Under the pieces are notes generated by a model. That model saw only the letters and a list, made by a program, of their open reading frames with translations. It did no database searches and had not been told where the DNA came from. The position numbers and the translations under genes were made by a program. Below are positions 37,069-48,604 of a stretch of 64,000 bases of DNA, piece by piece (positions within the stretch are counted from its first letter, which is position 1; the number at the start of each line of letters is the position of its first letter). The stretch is from Carnegiea gigantea (Eukaryota > Streptophyta > Magnoliopsida > Caryophyllales > Cactaceae), in the NCBI GenBank assembly GCA_029747015.1, contig JAKOGI010000001.1, forward strand, positions 1 through 64,000, given 5' to 3'.

Positions 37069-37502
37069 TAACCCTAAACAGAACCGAATGGTAAAAAAAC
37101 TACTAAAAAACTACAATATCCCTAAAAACAACCACAGGTAACGACAAATACCCCCACAAAAACTCTAAGTAACCAACCTATGCACAAATAGTAATAATAG
37201 GACCAACTAGAGGAAAACTACTGGAGGAGTTTGCAAATCAGAGATGATGAAGGAAAGAATCCCAAGGTTTCCTTGCCAAACAAATCTCAGTAGCTTCCTG
37301 GCATTCAAATGCCATAAAAGGGTCTTTCTATCCCCTAAAATATTTATCAATTCAGTAACCGAAAACCCAACCAACTCTGAAGTTCAAACAGATCAAATTC
37401 AATCTACCCCTCGTCTAAATCTCCAAAAACCAAGGAAACCCCAGAAATTTTAGAGCAATATAATAGTCAAATCCTAGATTGCTGCAATAATAGTTGGCGA
37501 AA

Positions 37503-37523
37503 AATCATCTAAGCCTCTCAAAC
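37503..37523. repeat. LINE target site duplication, right copy
   Basis: Second copy of the 21-bp duplication (one mismatch to 33749-33769), at the 5' border of the minus-strand LINE. Confidence 0.92.
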
Positions 37524-37779
37524 GACCCCTTTAAACAAATTGAGGAGGTTTCACTTCATGCAACACGGGCATGCCAAACAACATAACACCCGTGTCGACA
37601 AAGTTTCATAAACACTATACTAGGTGATACGACCGTGCCAATCAACATGACGCCCCGTGTCACAGCCTGGATTTCAAAACCTCAAGAGTTGCACGTTTTT
37701 GCGCATAGTATCCTGTGTCCATTTCAACTTTTGCTTGCTAGTGTAGGGGTGTAGTTTGTCATGGTGGACTATAAAATAA

Positions 37780-38102
37780 GAAAACCCAAAAACCAAACCC
37801 AAAAAATTCGTTAATCGAGGTGAGATTTCGGAGGCGAACGGTTCGATTACCGAAATGAAACAATCCGGGCAGTGAATCGATTCGGTTCATCCGGTCCAGA
37901 AACTCGGTTTACTGGAAACCGAGAATTAATTTTTAATGTTTTAACATTTTGAGCATATAAAATAAGAAAAAAACCCTAACCGCTCCCACACTGCTAGTTG
38001 TAGTTCACGCCTCGACGAGTCCGCCTCCTCCAGACTCTGCCTCCGCCCGTCGGTCCTCTCCTCTCCAGATTCGCTGTCGCACCCACCAAGCAACTGAATT
38101 CA
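37780..38102 (+). promoter_or_regulatory. RCCR copy A promoter and 5' UTR
   Basis: Collinear with 48245-48604 upstream of copy C. It contains a TATA-like 'catataaaataag' (about 37954-37966) and, close behind it, a telo-box AAACCCTAA (37971-37979), a motif common near the start of plant genes active in dividing or biosynthetic cells. A pyrimidine-rich leader runs to the ATG. The upstream part, 37850-37925, has 'ggttc/cggttt' words that look like a short old repeat present before the gene duplicated. Confidence 0.55.
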
Positions 38103-39628
38103 ATGGCTTTCATCGTTTGCCGAGCTAATGTACTTTCACCCCAACTTTCTCTCTCCTCCTCCTCATTCTCATCGTCATCATCGTCGTCATCATCAGCACC
38201 ATCAGCTGCAGTAGGAGCAGCATCAAATTGGCGTTACCCAGTTGTGTTACTCTCTAATTTGAGATCTCTCCCCACCAAGATTTGCTGCGCAGCATCACCA
38301 GCTTCCCAAGGGGAGCCGCAGCGTGATGGACGGCCCAGATTCAGGGATTTCCCCTACGCATCAGCTCCGATCAGGGATCTGATGGCGGAATTGTTATCGA
38401 TGGTGGAGACCCGGTTGGGTCCAAAGCTGGTTCCGCATACGCTGCCACCAGATGTCGAGTACTATACGAACGAGAGTGGGACCAACCATGGCTCCCTCTA
38501 CGTCCGTGCTGGCGCTCCTTCCTCTCGGGTAATCTCTACTCCTTAATTACTCCACCTTCTCCTGTTTAATCAATAGGTTATTGGAGCTAATTACTCTGTT
38601 TATCAATGTAATTTTGTGGACTTGTGTATCACTTCACTTCATTAAGTCATTTCGATCCGTGCTTGATGTTAGTTCTTTCTTTATTTGGGAAATGTAATTA
38701 GATTTTGATAATCTTTCTTGAAGTTCGTGATCCTAGTGAGTATGCTAAAAAGAACATCACAAATTTGTGAGGATTTGGCCCATCATATGGTTTGCTCCCA
38801 TGGATACTGATGATAATAAAACTAAATTTGACCTTGCTGTCCATTTTTTTTAAAATTTTTTCTGGGGATCATTTTCTAATGAGGCTAGTTGTTAAACTGG
38901 AATTTTTATATAAAATTTTGTATTCAGTGAAAATTGCCTGCGGGTGTTTTTGTCGAACGGAAGTTGAGAAGTGTTAAAAATGGATGCAGATAGACTTCTT
39001 ATTAGGCAGTTGGCGACACTGTGAAGTCCGACCTCAAGGAGAACCAATGGACATAACAATTCTAAGATGCTTCATGAACAGCTCTACCGACGTTCCGGAA
39101 TTGGTGGTGAAGTTCGACCAATACAGCCCAACATCGCTAAGGATCACCCTAGACCTTTCCCCGAGGAGGGATTTGGCTCTAAGCGCCACCTACCTCGAGA
39201 CATTCTACAAAAAAACAGAGCTCGACAGGCTGCGGAAGTTCATTTTTTGCAGCGTCCCTGAGTCCGGGACTTATCAAGATCCCTGCCTCTACTTACGCTG
39301 CGCCTTATCTCCTACAGCCATCGCGGTTGGTTTTAAGACCTCAGCGTGTGACGGTGAAGGGGAAACAAGGCTCGAGGAGATCATCAGGACGGAGGTCAGA
39401 GCTGTGGCCAAGGCAGTTGTAGAGACGTGGTTGGACGTGTGTGGGCAGAGGTGGAGGGTGACTCAAGAGGAGGACAGGCCTCATTTGAAGGAGAGGGATT
39501 TCAGCTCCAAGTTGAAGACTATTAGGATCGATATTGTGCGTGGCTTGCCTGAGATGTTTGGTCAGGAGATTGCTGATAGGGTTCATGCAGAGCTGGAGCC
39601 TAGATGGCTTAGTGGGTTCAATGTCTGA
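38103..39628 (+). CDS. RCCR: Red chlorophyll catabolite reductase, copy A (two exons)
   Basis: RCCR takes electrons from ferredoxin to reduce red chlorophyll catabolite to primary fluorescent catabolite, acting with pheophorbide a oxygenase in senescing chloroplasts; its loss gives light-dependent cell death (the acd2 phenotype). Exon 1 is 38103-38528 (142 codons), intron 38529-38989 (GT...AG, phase 0), exon 2 38990-39628; the product is 354 residues, a little longer than usual. The N-terminus is Ser-rich with few acidic residues, as in a chloroplast transit peptide. Family marks are FPYASAPIRDLMAE, LPPDVEYY, FLLGSWRHCEV, FMNSSTDVP, YLETFYKKTELD, ETRLEEIIR and VVETWLDVC. No stops or frameshifts. 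Family call is strong; activity is untested, and exon 2 is unusually far from copy C. Confidence 0.93.
38529..38989 (+). other. RCCR copy A intron
   Basis: 461 bp, donor CGG|GTAATC and acceptor GATGCAG|ATA, phase 0. Clearly alignable to the copy C intron (49007-49497) at both ends and through most of its length, more closely than exon 2 is. Confidence 0.88.
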
Positions 39629-39654
39629 GGTGCCTGGTAAGCCTACCTAAGTGG

Positions 39655-40150
39655 GTCATTATTTAGACAAAGGTTTCCCTTTCTGGAACATTAGCGTTTA
39701 CTGATTTATCTTGTCTCTCTCTGTAAAATGAATTAATTGAAGCTGAGGCCGGACATGATTTATGGTATGCTTTTGGGGTTTTATCAATTCAAGCTATCAG
39801 GATCAGCATGCCCCTCCATCGTTAAGTCGACTTTGTAGCTATATGTTGGCCCTATCCTATGTTAACTCAGACTTGCCCATGCCCATGCTGATCAAGTGTC
39901 TTGGATGTCATGTCTGAATGACTAATTTTTTGATAACTTTATTGCATTTAGTGTCTTTATATTTATGTTTGATATATTTATTTCGGAATATCAAGTCGTG
40001 TATAATCTTGATCGTTGTTCTGCTAGTTCTCCTCTCCTCCTTTTCGCTTCTTTTATGGTGGGGTAAGAACTAAGAATGGAAATCTCAGATGATAAAAGTG
40101 TACCTGTACAATGGGAAGTATACGATCTTGCTTGTCATATTAGGCCCTGT
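39655..40150 (+). repeat. RCCR copy A downstream flank (duplicated)
   Basis: Counterpart of 1965-2765. It probably includes the 3' untranslated region. A CT-rich run, 'cttgtctctctctgt', is shared by both. Confidence 0.75.
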
Positions 40151-40689
40151 TCTATTCTACTTTCTTGAGTGTCATGTTTACAACTTAAAAATTATGTTAT
40201 CATACAAATCAAGAAAATAGTTGATTGAATAGTATAAGGTTATTACCATTTAAATTGTGTAAAATCAACTCTTTTCACCTACAATTGTTCCAATTATGAA
40301 ATATGCTTGTGGTAAGTTGCCGCAGTTGGGTGATCGGATTAGGGTATTATTTCCTAGTCATCGGTTTAGTCAACGAATCCTAAAGTCTTACAATTGGTAA
40401 TTAAGTATAAACATTGAAAATTTGATGATTTCAAGTCATAAATCATGTTAATTATGCTGAAACAAAGCACGACTAAGAAGTGTCATATATATATATATAT
40501 ATATATATATTTTATCACCTGCATTTAAAGAGTTGTAATTAAATTTAGTAAGTTTGGCCGTCGGTGAGCAAAAAATCAAACTAGCTACAGTAAGCCAATG
40601 ATTTTCAAGCATTGGTTGAGACCGTCTAGTGCATATATTGTAGTTATAATTACCACTTGCTATTGGTCCTCGGGGGGGAAAAAAAAAAT
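40151..40689. other. Spacer with (TA)n run between RCCR A and B
   Basis: AT-rich, with a TA run at 40485-40511. No RCCR exon 1 can be found here, so copy B lost or never received it. The 120-codon minus-strand frame at 40448-40810 runs through the TA repeat and antisense to copy B and is not a gene. Confidence 0.65.
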
Positions 40690-41324
40690 TGAGAAGTGCT
40701 GAATTTGTTCGCAGATGGCAGTTGGCTACATCGCAAAGTATCCATGGCAGCAGAATTAAACATAACAACATTTTCATGCTACATGAACGACACAACCGAT
40801 GCACCCCCATTTTTTATGGTGTTCATCCAAGGCAGCCCAACATCTCTTGTCAACCTCCTAGACTTGTCCCCTAGGGGGAACCTAGTTATACACCCTGACT
40901 ATCCATCAGGACCTTCTATGAAGACACAGAGCTCGCGAAGCACAAACATCTCCTTCTTGACTCGACCCCTGCGGCCAAGCCCTGCCAGTCTCCCTCCCTC
41001 TACATAGGGTCTGCATTCTCCCCTACGATCATCGTGGCTCGAGTGGACACCTCGGGGGCGGAGGGAGGGGAGACAAGGCTCGAGGAGATTGTGAAGGAGA
41101 AGGTGGGCCCTACAACCAATGCGGTTCTCGAGACGTGGTTGGAGGTATGCGTGAGGGAGGATCAAAAGAGAGAGTGCGAATTGGAAGATGACAAGGCTTA
41201 TTTGACGAACAAGGATGTTGTCATTGAGAGCTGAAGTATTGAAATTGATATCGGGGTTAGCTTCACTGGGCTCTTTGGTCAAGATATTGCTTGTAGGGTC
41301 ATTGGAGTGCTCAAGAGCTTTTAA
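40690..41324 (+). pseudogene. RCCR copy B, exon-2-only pseudogene
   Basis: Only the catalytic exon is present. It lacks the first few codons (the ID-FLLG part) but keeps DGSWLHRKVSMAAELNITTF, YMNDTTDAP, LLDLSPRGNLVIHPDY. After a frame change near 40903 it reads TFYEDTELAKHKHLLLDS, SPSLYIGSAFSPT, ETRLEEIVKEKVGP and VLETWLEVC. An in-frame TGA at 41232-41234 follows, after which the frame continues SIEIDIGVSF to LFGQDIACRVIGVLKSF and a natural stop at 41322-41324. It lies 1.1 kb behind copy A in the same orientation. The order of motifs leaves no doubt about its origin; it cannot make an enzyme. Confidence 0.9.
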
Positions 41325-42135
41325 TGGGGACAACATCCCCACTTTTTTAAGTCAAGAGTAGCATTTTTGTTTTTCTACGGTGCAGAAGAGGGGCCAAATC
41401 TAGAAAGACGTTGTAGTTCCAATTTTCTAGTTGCTTATGAAGCTTAATGCCCAGAGTCCGTAAGTTTATTGGACAAATATATAGAAAAAATTGGGCCATA
41501 GACGTATTATATATAGATCTAGACAGGGCATTCCTTTTTGTTTTTTAAATGAATTAGAATTATTTTTTGAACAGAAAAGATACTTATAAAAATACAAGAG
41601 TATAATTCAATAAAGGCTTCTTCGGTTATCTCCCTCTTTCTTGCTAACCAGCCTGATGACCATGCTATAGCAAATGAAGTCCTCATTACAACTGGCCAAG
41701 AACCTTAGGTTTCCATGGATTCCGACGACCCATGCGGTATTTGCCGGCGATGAAAAGCAAATAAACTCCTCTCGTTCTCTCTCTGCTATTTACGTGTCTT
41801 TCACCAGAGGTGGTGGTTTGAGCACCATTCATGATCCTATCAAACCCTATGCCGTGGACAACCACTTAATGCAGGAATCATGAGTTAGGGTGCTGCTCAT
41901 CGCAAACAGTGGAATGGCCGGAAACGGTGAAGTTGCCGGGGTTTAACTTTTCCCCATACAATTCATGATAGCACCTTCTTTTAAAAATTGCAATTCACTA
42001 AAGGGCGAATGATGAATTGAAACACATGTTAAATTTTTGTATATTAATTGGGCTATAAACAAAACATCATACATATAAACTCAAATAAGGTCTGATCCCA
42101 AAACCAATTATCAATGAGTGGAGTAACTCACATGC
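41325..42135. other. Intergenic region, RCCR B to PIF element
   Basis: No supported gene. A 69-codon frame at 41674-41883 has ordinary amino-acid composition but no recognised motif or duplicate; I leave it uncalled. Confidence 0.5.
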
Positions 42136-43149
42136 TTAGGGCATCTGCACTCGGTGATCCGCGTGCTAGGGGTTAGGCCCGCGTGTGACATGCGTCGGCT
42201 CCAACCTGTGACACGCATGTCATAGACCGCGACCTCGGGTTTTTTTTAAATCTTTTTCTGCACCAAAAACGTTACGTTTCATCATGGCTGGAAAAAGCAA
42301 ACACTGCGTTTCGATGGGGCCGGGTGAAAAAAAAAGGAAAATCAATGAATATTGATTGTTGGGTCAAAATCAATGAACATGACCGTTGTTTTTTGGGCCA
42401 AGTGATTAGCCGCCGGGTAAAAACGGCTATATTTGTAGTTTGTAATTTTAATTTTTTTTTTGAAAGATTAATTGGTCTATAAATATGAAGATAGAATTGT
42501 GGAAGATAAAATCTCAAATTTTACTCTCAATCTGAAATTCTGTCATTAGCTAGTATTTTGGAAAATTTGGAAGCGTCTTTGGAAGTGAATAAGCAAAAAT
42601 TGTGGTAAGTGATAAATAATTATTTTTAGTTATGTTTATGTCTTTTAATTAACTAATTATTTTGGAGTTGTATAATTCAACTAATAATTTTTTTTTGTTG
42701 TTTGTTGTTGGCGATATTTGGGAAGTGTTTTCAAAGTGAAGAATCAAGAGAAAAGTGAAGTGAAGTGAAGGAATTTGTAAGTAATTTTTTTTAACACATA
42801 TTTATTATGTATTTCATGTTTAAATAAATAAATTTTTGTTTATATGTAAGAAATAATATTGAATATTGTGTAAAAGTGAATTTGCATAAGTTAATTATTA
42901 TACAAAATAATATGCTTACTTTGTAATTTTTAAATTATAATGCTGGAATGATTTGTTAGATACATTTCACACATGTTAGAACTTGGAACAAATTTAAGAA
43001 ATTAAATTGTCTTAGATTTAAAGGGATGTTATAGAAATTCATGTGTTATAAGTTTAAATTTGCATGTTCATATGTTTCAAGGTTCATGCCATTCATGTGT
43101 ATTTTAATTTAACGGGTTGCCTTTCAATTTTTAATTTAAGTTAGGAGTT

Positions 43150-44580
43150 TAAAAGAAGCTTAATGTAATATGTTTAATTTGGAAATTGTTGTCATGATTG
43201 TGATTTTGATAATTGTTAGAATATATTTACGCTCTTAGGTAATTTGTTTGATATTTGTAATATAACATAAATTTAAATACTTAATATTCTTTTAACTTGG
43301 TTTGAATGTTAAATTGAAAATTTTGTAATTTGAATTACTTGAACATTAATTGAGTAGTTAGAATAAAATTTTTTAATTTAATGGCTTGTCTTTAAATAAC
43401 ATACTTAAAAGTAAACATTCACATGTTTAAACTAAATAGAATTTGGAAATTTTATATAAGTTCATGTAATTTGTATAAATTATAAAATTTAATGCGTTGT
43501 TTGTTAAGTACATGCTTAAAAGTAATATGATTAATTATCAAAACACGTAGTTAGTTGTGAATTTGGAAATTCTTGTCATGATTGTGATTTTGAAAATTGT
43601 TAGAATATATTTATGCTCCTAGGTAATTTGTTTCATATTTGTAATATTAGGTAAATTTAAATCCTAACTTAGTATTGTTTTAGCTTGGTTTGAATGTTAA
43701 ATTGAAAATTTTGTAATTTGAATTACTTGAAATTTAATTGAGTAGTTAGAATAAATTTGTTTAATTTAATGGGTTGTCTTTTTATAATGTACTTAAAAGT
43801 AAACATTCACATGTTTAAATTATTAGAATTTAAAAATTTTATATAAGTTCATGTAATATGTTTAAATTGTAAAATTTAATGGGTTGTGTGTTAAGTACAT
43901 GCTTAAAAGTAATATGTCTAATTTTTGGTTTCACATATTTAGTTGTGAATTTGGAATTTGTCATGATTGTGATTTTGAAAATTGTTAGAATATATTTATG
44001 CTCCTATGTAATTTGTTTGATATTTGTAATATTAGGTAAATTTAGAAATTTTTATATGTTCATGTTGAATGAATGTTAATTTTGGAAGGCTTAATTATTT
44101 GATAAGATGATAAATCGCGCGCCTAGCTTGAAATAATTTAAACATTAAAGCACATGCTTAAATTTAAATAATTTAAATATTAACTTAGAATTCTTTTAAC
44201 TTGGTGCAAATGTAATATTGAGTACAATTTTGTAATTTGAATTACTTGAAATTTAATTGAATAGTTAGAATAATATTTTTTAATTTAATGGGGGTTGTTT
44301 TTATATGACATGCATAAAAGTAAACATTCTCATGTTTAAATTAAATAGATTTTGGAAATTTTATATAAGTTCATGTAATATGTTCATGTAATATGCTTAG
44401 ATTTAAATAATTTCAATGTTTAAATTAAATAGAATTCTTTTAACTTTGTTTAAATCGTAACTACTTTTTTGTTTCACGTATGTAGTTGTGAATTTGGAAA
44501 TTGTTGGCATGATTGTGATTTTGACATGCTTCAACCTGGGTTGAATGTTAAATTACTTGAAATTTCAATTACTTAAATTT
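43150..44580 (+). repeat. Tandem repeat of about 385 bp in the PIF element
   Basis: The phrase 'gtcatgattgtgattttg' occurs near 43191, 43575 and 43960 (spacing 384-385 bp), and a fourth variant lies near 44506. Each is followed by 'attgttagaatatattta', 'ggtaatttgttt', 'tttgaattacttgaa' and 'aagtaaacattcacatgttta' blocks in order. The last unit is expanded or rearranged. It is AT-rich and non-coding, between the left end and ORF1. Confidence 0.85.
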
Positions 44581-44634
44581 TGATTGAATAGTTAGGATGA
44601 AAAATTGTTTACTACATATATAGGTGAACATAAA

Positions 44635-45791
44635 ATGGACTCAAATGATACACAATTATTTATGCACCTACTTACTGGAGACGAGTCACAATGTGAATCT
44701 GGGAATAGTTTAGACCCCCATGCCCCCTAAATTGACAACATTACCCACCACCATATAACCTCCCCACCTTATTCCCAACAATATCCGCCATAATACCCCC
44801 TAAATTGGCAATATTACTATCCACCACAGAACACCTCACTACAAAGTGTTAGTTACAGATCAATGCCCCCTACATGTTACCCACCCCAACCTCCTCGTAT
44901 GACCTTACCAGCATCTCATCCTCCGCCTAGTAATAACCCCACCAATAAGGAAAGTGGTGTAATGCCCCCTAAATAGACATTAGAGGAAAACCGCCGCTTA
45001 GTCAAGTCATGGATTAATATGAGCACGAATTCGATCACTAGCGCAAATCACAAGTTAGCTGGTTTTTGGACTAAGGTGATCCACACCATCAACCAGCACG
45101 CCCCCGATGGAGCTACAAAGAGAACGAGAGAGGTCCGCAATGCCCGTTGGAACCAAGCCGCTCCATTTGTGTCCAAATGGCGCGCTTGTGTGGCTCAAGC
45201 ATACCGAGCGAACCCAAGTGGTGCAAACGAGGACAACATTATGTAAAATGCCCAAGATCTTTACGCTTCAACGGTAGGCAAAACCTTTGGCTTCATGCAT
45301 TGGTGGGTGTAATTGAAGGATCAACCTAAATGGGAGACGTTCTGTGATCAATCTGTAGAAGCATCTTCCAAACAGCTAAGAATAAATGAGATGGGGCGTA
45401 CTCCGAGCGTGACACCCCTAGCACCCCCGGCACCCCTAGCACCCCTGCAACTCCTGCCAGTAAGGATATATCGACTAAAGTAGTTGGTGGGCTTATCCAC
45501 CTCATCAGAAGAAAAGTTGACAAAAGAAAGACGAAGGAACAAGTCGCAGACTCGGTGTTAGATCTAGTGACCACAGAGATGTCGACTTTACAGGCAACAA
45601 GTGTGAAGAACAACACCATGTTCGAGGGATATGTCCTAGCGCAAGAGAAGAAGGCGGATGCAGCTGTGAAACCCGTTGAGTTAAGAGATCGACAACAATC
45701 CTTGGAAGAAAGGAAGTAGCACCTTAAGGACATGAAATACGAGGACAAAATTATGAAAATGAACATCGCGGAGATGTGTCCTGAAGATTAA
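44635..45791 (+). pseudogene. PIF/Harbinger ORF1 (Myb/SANT-like DNA-binding protein)
   Basis: From ATG 44635 the frame reads MDSNDTQLFMHLLTGDES, a Pro/Tyr-rich part with several stops, then LVKSWINMSTNSITSANHKL, GFWTKVIHTINQH, RNARWNQAAPFVSKWRACVA and AYRANPSGANEDNIM. This is the pattern of Myb-like, NAM-associated proteins encoded beside PIF transposases, which help the transposase bind element ends. Another frame supplies a C-terminal coiled part (VDKRKTKEQVADSVLDLVTT, VLAQEKKADAAVKP) ending at 45789-45791. TAG/TAA/TGA codons and at least one frame shift disable it. Confidence 0.8.
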
Positions 45792-46135
45792 GCTCGATAT
45801 GGTCTACTTCAAGAAGAAATTAAGAGTCACTATTGTCAAAACTCGACCTCCTCTGATGTTGGCATTTCTTTAGATTGATTGCTGAGTTGTAATGTTACAT
45901 TTATGATGTTATTGTGTTTTTAGGAAACATTAGTTGTATTAAAACCTTTTTTATTTGTGCAATGAAATATTTATTTCTAAATTGTTTCTAAGTTGATGCA
46001 TTATGCATAAATTCTCAATTAGTTGTTTCTATTTTTTTTTTTTTTTTGTAAATGTTACAAAGTTAATTCCCTAATATATAATTTACAGTTGACTTACATT
46101 TACAAGTTTATGTTTATATGCACAGGTATTCCACA

Positions 46136-47528
46136 ATGAGTGATTCATCATCCTCCGCTACTTCGTCATCCTCAACAGATGGTTTGAGTTTCATCGTAGA
46201 AGAATCTAGCGATGATTCACAAATATTGGAAAATATCATCAATAACAAAAATGGCCCAAAGTTATGGGAGTTGGCGCTAAAGATTAGATAAATTAGACAA
46301 CAAAGTAGGGCTTCATCATCACGAAGACCCAGAAAGAAGAAAAGATTTATAAGGAGAGATCGACAAAAAGTACAGATCACCTCTACAAAGACTACTTCGC
46401 TAAAGACTCCATCTACAACGAGACCCATTTCCGGCATAGATTTCATATGCGAAATCACTTGTTCCTTGATATAGTTATCGCCTTAGATAGTCATTTTGAG
46501 TATTTCCAATTGAGATACAATGGTCTCGGTAGGCGTGGGTCATCGCCACTCACCAAGTGCGCCGCAGTCATGCGAATGTTGGCTTATGATATATTAGCGG
46601 ATTGTGTCGATGAATACTTAAAGATTGGTGAAAGCACAACTATAGAGTGCTTGAAAAATTTTATCGATGGGGTTATTCAAGTGTTTGGGGAAGAGTATTT
46701 AAGAAAACCAATCCAAACTGATGTTGATCGTTTATTACAAGTGGCAGAAGCCCGAGACTTTCGGGGTATGTTAGGAAGCATCGATTGTGTACACTGGGAA
46801 TGGAAAAATTGGGTTGGAAAGGAGTATTTGCAAAAGGGATGTACAAAGTTCGCACCTTGATTCTTGAAGCTGTTGCTTCCTATGATCTTTGGATATGGTA
46901 TGCATTCTTTAGCTGCCCGAGAAGCCTCAATGATCCAAACGTCCTTCACTAATCCAATTTCCAAGAGGTGTATGAGGGCCAGGCTTCAAAATACGAATAT
47001 GTCGTCGACAGTTGCAAGTACAATATTGGATACTTTTTATCTGACGGTATTTATCCAAGGTGGGCCACCATCGTGAAGACTATCCCCATTCCTTAAGGAA
47101 CCAAGGCAAAATTGTTCGTTGAGCGTCAAGAATCTGTTAGGAAGGATGTAGAGAGAGCATTTGAGGTTCCACGAGCTCGCTTCGCCATTATCCGGGGCCC
47201 TGCTCGAAACATGGACAAGGTTGAATTGGATATGATAATGAAAGCATGTGTTATACTCCATAACATGGTCGTTGAGAACGAGCGTGATTCATGTGACCTT
47301 GCTTTCAAATATGATGATTTGGAGAACAACACTCCGCAACCTAATGTCCAACGGGACCATCATCCGTGCTATGCAGCCTACCTTTGTAGAGTAGTACAAT
47401 TTCATAACCCAAAGTTACATACATGTCTACAATCAGACTTAGTTGAAGAAATATGGAGTCGACACACGGATCTCAAACGTAGTTGTTATGTGTTATTTCT
47501 TGATCTTTTGCGTTGTTTTTTTAGATAG
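46136..47528 (+). pseudogene. PIF/Harbinger DDE transposase
   Basis: It begins MSDSSSSATSSSSTDG and, after a stop near 46289 and a frame change near 46365, reads FRHRFHMRNHLFLDIV, LTKCAAVMRMLAYDILADCV and GMLGSIDCVHWEWKNW with the first catalytic Asp (46783-46785). Another frame holds the second Asp in SLNDPNV (46932-46934). The segment 47112-47528 has RKDVERAFEVPRARFAIIRG with the catalytic Glu (47151-47153) and ACVILHNMVVENE. It is the nuclease that cuts and rejoins element ends, related to HARBI1. All three acidic residues survive, but in different frames, so no active protein can be made. Confidence 0.9.
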
Positions 47529-47935
47529 TCGAACATTCGTGTTGTATTTTTTTAAGCATGTTGAATCTTTGTATTGTAATTTGTTATCAATAACGATCCC
47601 TCTTGTTGCATTAGTTTTTAATTGAATTGTACTTTATATTCTATCTTTTTTCACGTGTTAAAATACAAACAAAAAATTCAAAGAATAAGAAAATTTAAAA
47701 TCAAATTATCTATTTTTATGGTCAACAAAACAAATACTTCTTAATTTTGAATATAAAAAAAACCATTCACAAATGCTACAAAAGTTAAAATACAAACACA
47801 TAATAAAAAATAATAAGTAATCAAATATGTTAATTGTGGGCTCCATAATAAATATTTAATTTAATTGTCCTGAAATGAGTTTCAGTGGTTGGGAAATTGA
47901 GTGGAAAGCAGGTGAAACTCCTACTGACGTGATAG

Positions 47936-47966
47936 GCTTGAGTTCCAAAAAATGGAACTCAAGTTG
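47936..47966. other. Short hairpin near the right PIF end
   Basis: The words 'cttgagttcca' and 'tggaactcaag' are exact inverted complements separated by about 5 A-rich bases. The perfect 11-bp stem lies 9 bp or so from the inferred element end and may belong to the subterminal region. Confidence 0.6.
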
Positions 47967-48244
47967 GGAATGTCCTTATATGCATGCTCAGCCTCTTTAA
48001 TTTCATCAATGTGAGACAACACCTACTATCATATTATTTAAATTTTTTATTAATGTGGGACAATGTCCACTTTCATACTTCAACAACACACCCAACAATT
48101 TTCAATTTAATTAACCTTCTTTAATTTGTACGTGATTTTTATTTTCAAAAGTTGATTTTTAATTCGATTATGACATATATACAAAATTAATAGTGGAGAA
48201 TTAACTAGAACAGGTGTCTAGTCATGATCTTCTAATTTAATTCC

Positions 48245-48604
48245 TATATTATATATGGAGAACTAAACAGAAAAATCGAAAAATCCACCCGAAAAACGGT
48301 TCACCAAGGTGAATTTCTAAATTAAACGGAAATGAAACTATTCGGACGGTAATTCGGTTTTGGTTCACCCAGTCCAGAAACTGGGTTTACTGAAAACCGA
48401 AAATTAATTTTTAATGTCTTAACGTTTTGATTTTGATCATATAAACTAAGAAAAAACCCTAACCACTCCCAGACTGCTAGTTGTAGATGTAATTCTAGTT
48501 CATTCCTCGACGACTCCGCCTCCACCGTCCAGGCTCTGCCTTCGCCCTTCGGTCCTCTCCTCTGCAGACTCGCTGTTGCACCCACCAAGCAACTGAATTC
48601 ATCA
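48245..48604 (+). promoter_or_regulatory. RCCR copy C promoter and 5' UTR
   Basis: Collinear with the copy A upstream region. It has a TATA-like 'tcatataaac' (48437-48446) and a telo-box AAACCCTAA (48454-48462), at the same relative spacing as in copy A. The two copies may therefore respond alike, although the segment further upstream differs. Confidence 0.55.

Larger units (their letters stand above)
42139..47975 (+). mobile_element. PIF/Harbinger DNA transposon, decayed
   Basis: The 5.84-kb segment is flanked by TTA on both sides (42136-42138 and 47976-47978), the target preferred by this superfamily. It starts GGGCATCTGCACTC and ends, on the other strand, GGACATTCCCAACTT, imperfect inverted termini of the type usual for plant PIF elements. 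It carries both genes expected, a Myb-like DNA-binding ORF1 and a DDE transposase, in that order on the plus strand. A long AT-rich left part includes a 385-bp tandem repeat. Stops and frame changes in both ORFs show it is inactive. The exact termini are inferred from weak inverted repeats, but the gene pair is certain. Confidence 0.8.

Noticed and set aside
39341..39586. Minus-strand ORF antisense to RCCR exon 2
   Set aside because: A shadow of the codon pattern of the true exon; no motif.
41674..41883. 69-codon plus-strand ORF
   Set aside because: No signal, motif, splice context or duplicate to support it.
43150..44580. Regular repeats that might suggest a CRISPR-like array
   Set aside because: The units are 385-bp contiguous, diverged tandem repeats in a plant transposon, without short identical repeats or unique spacers.
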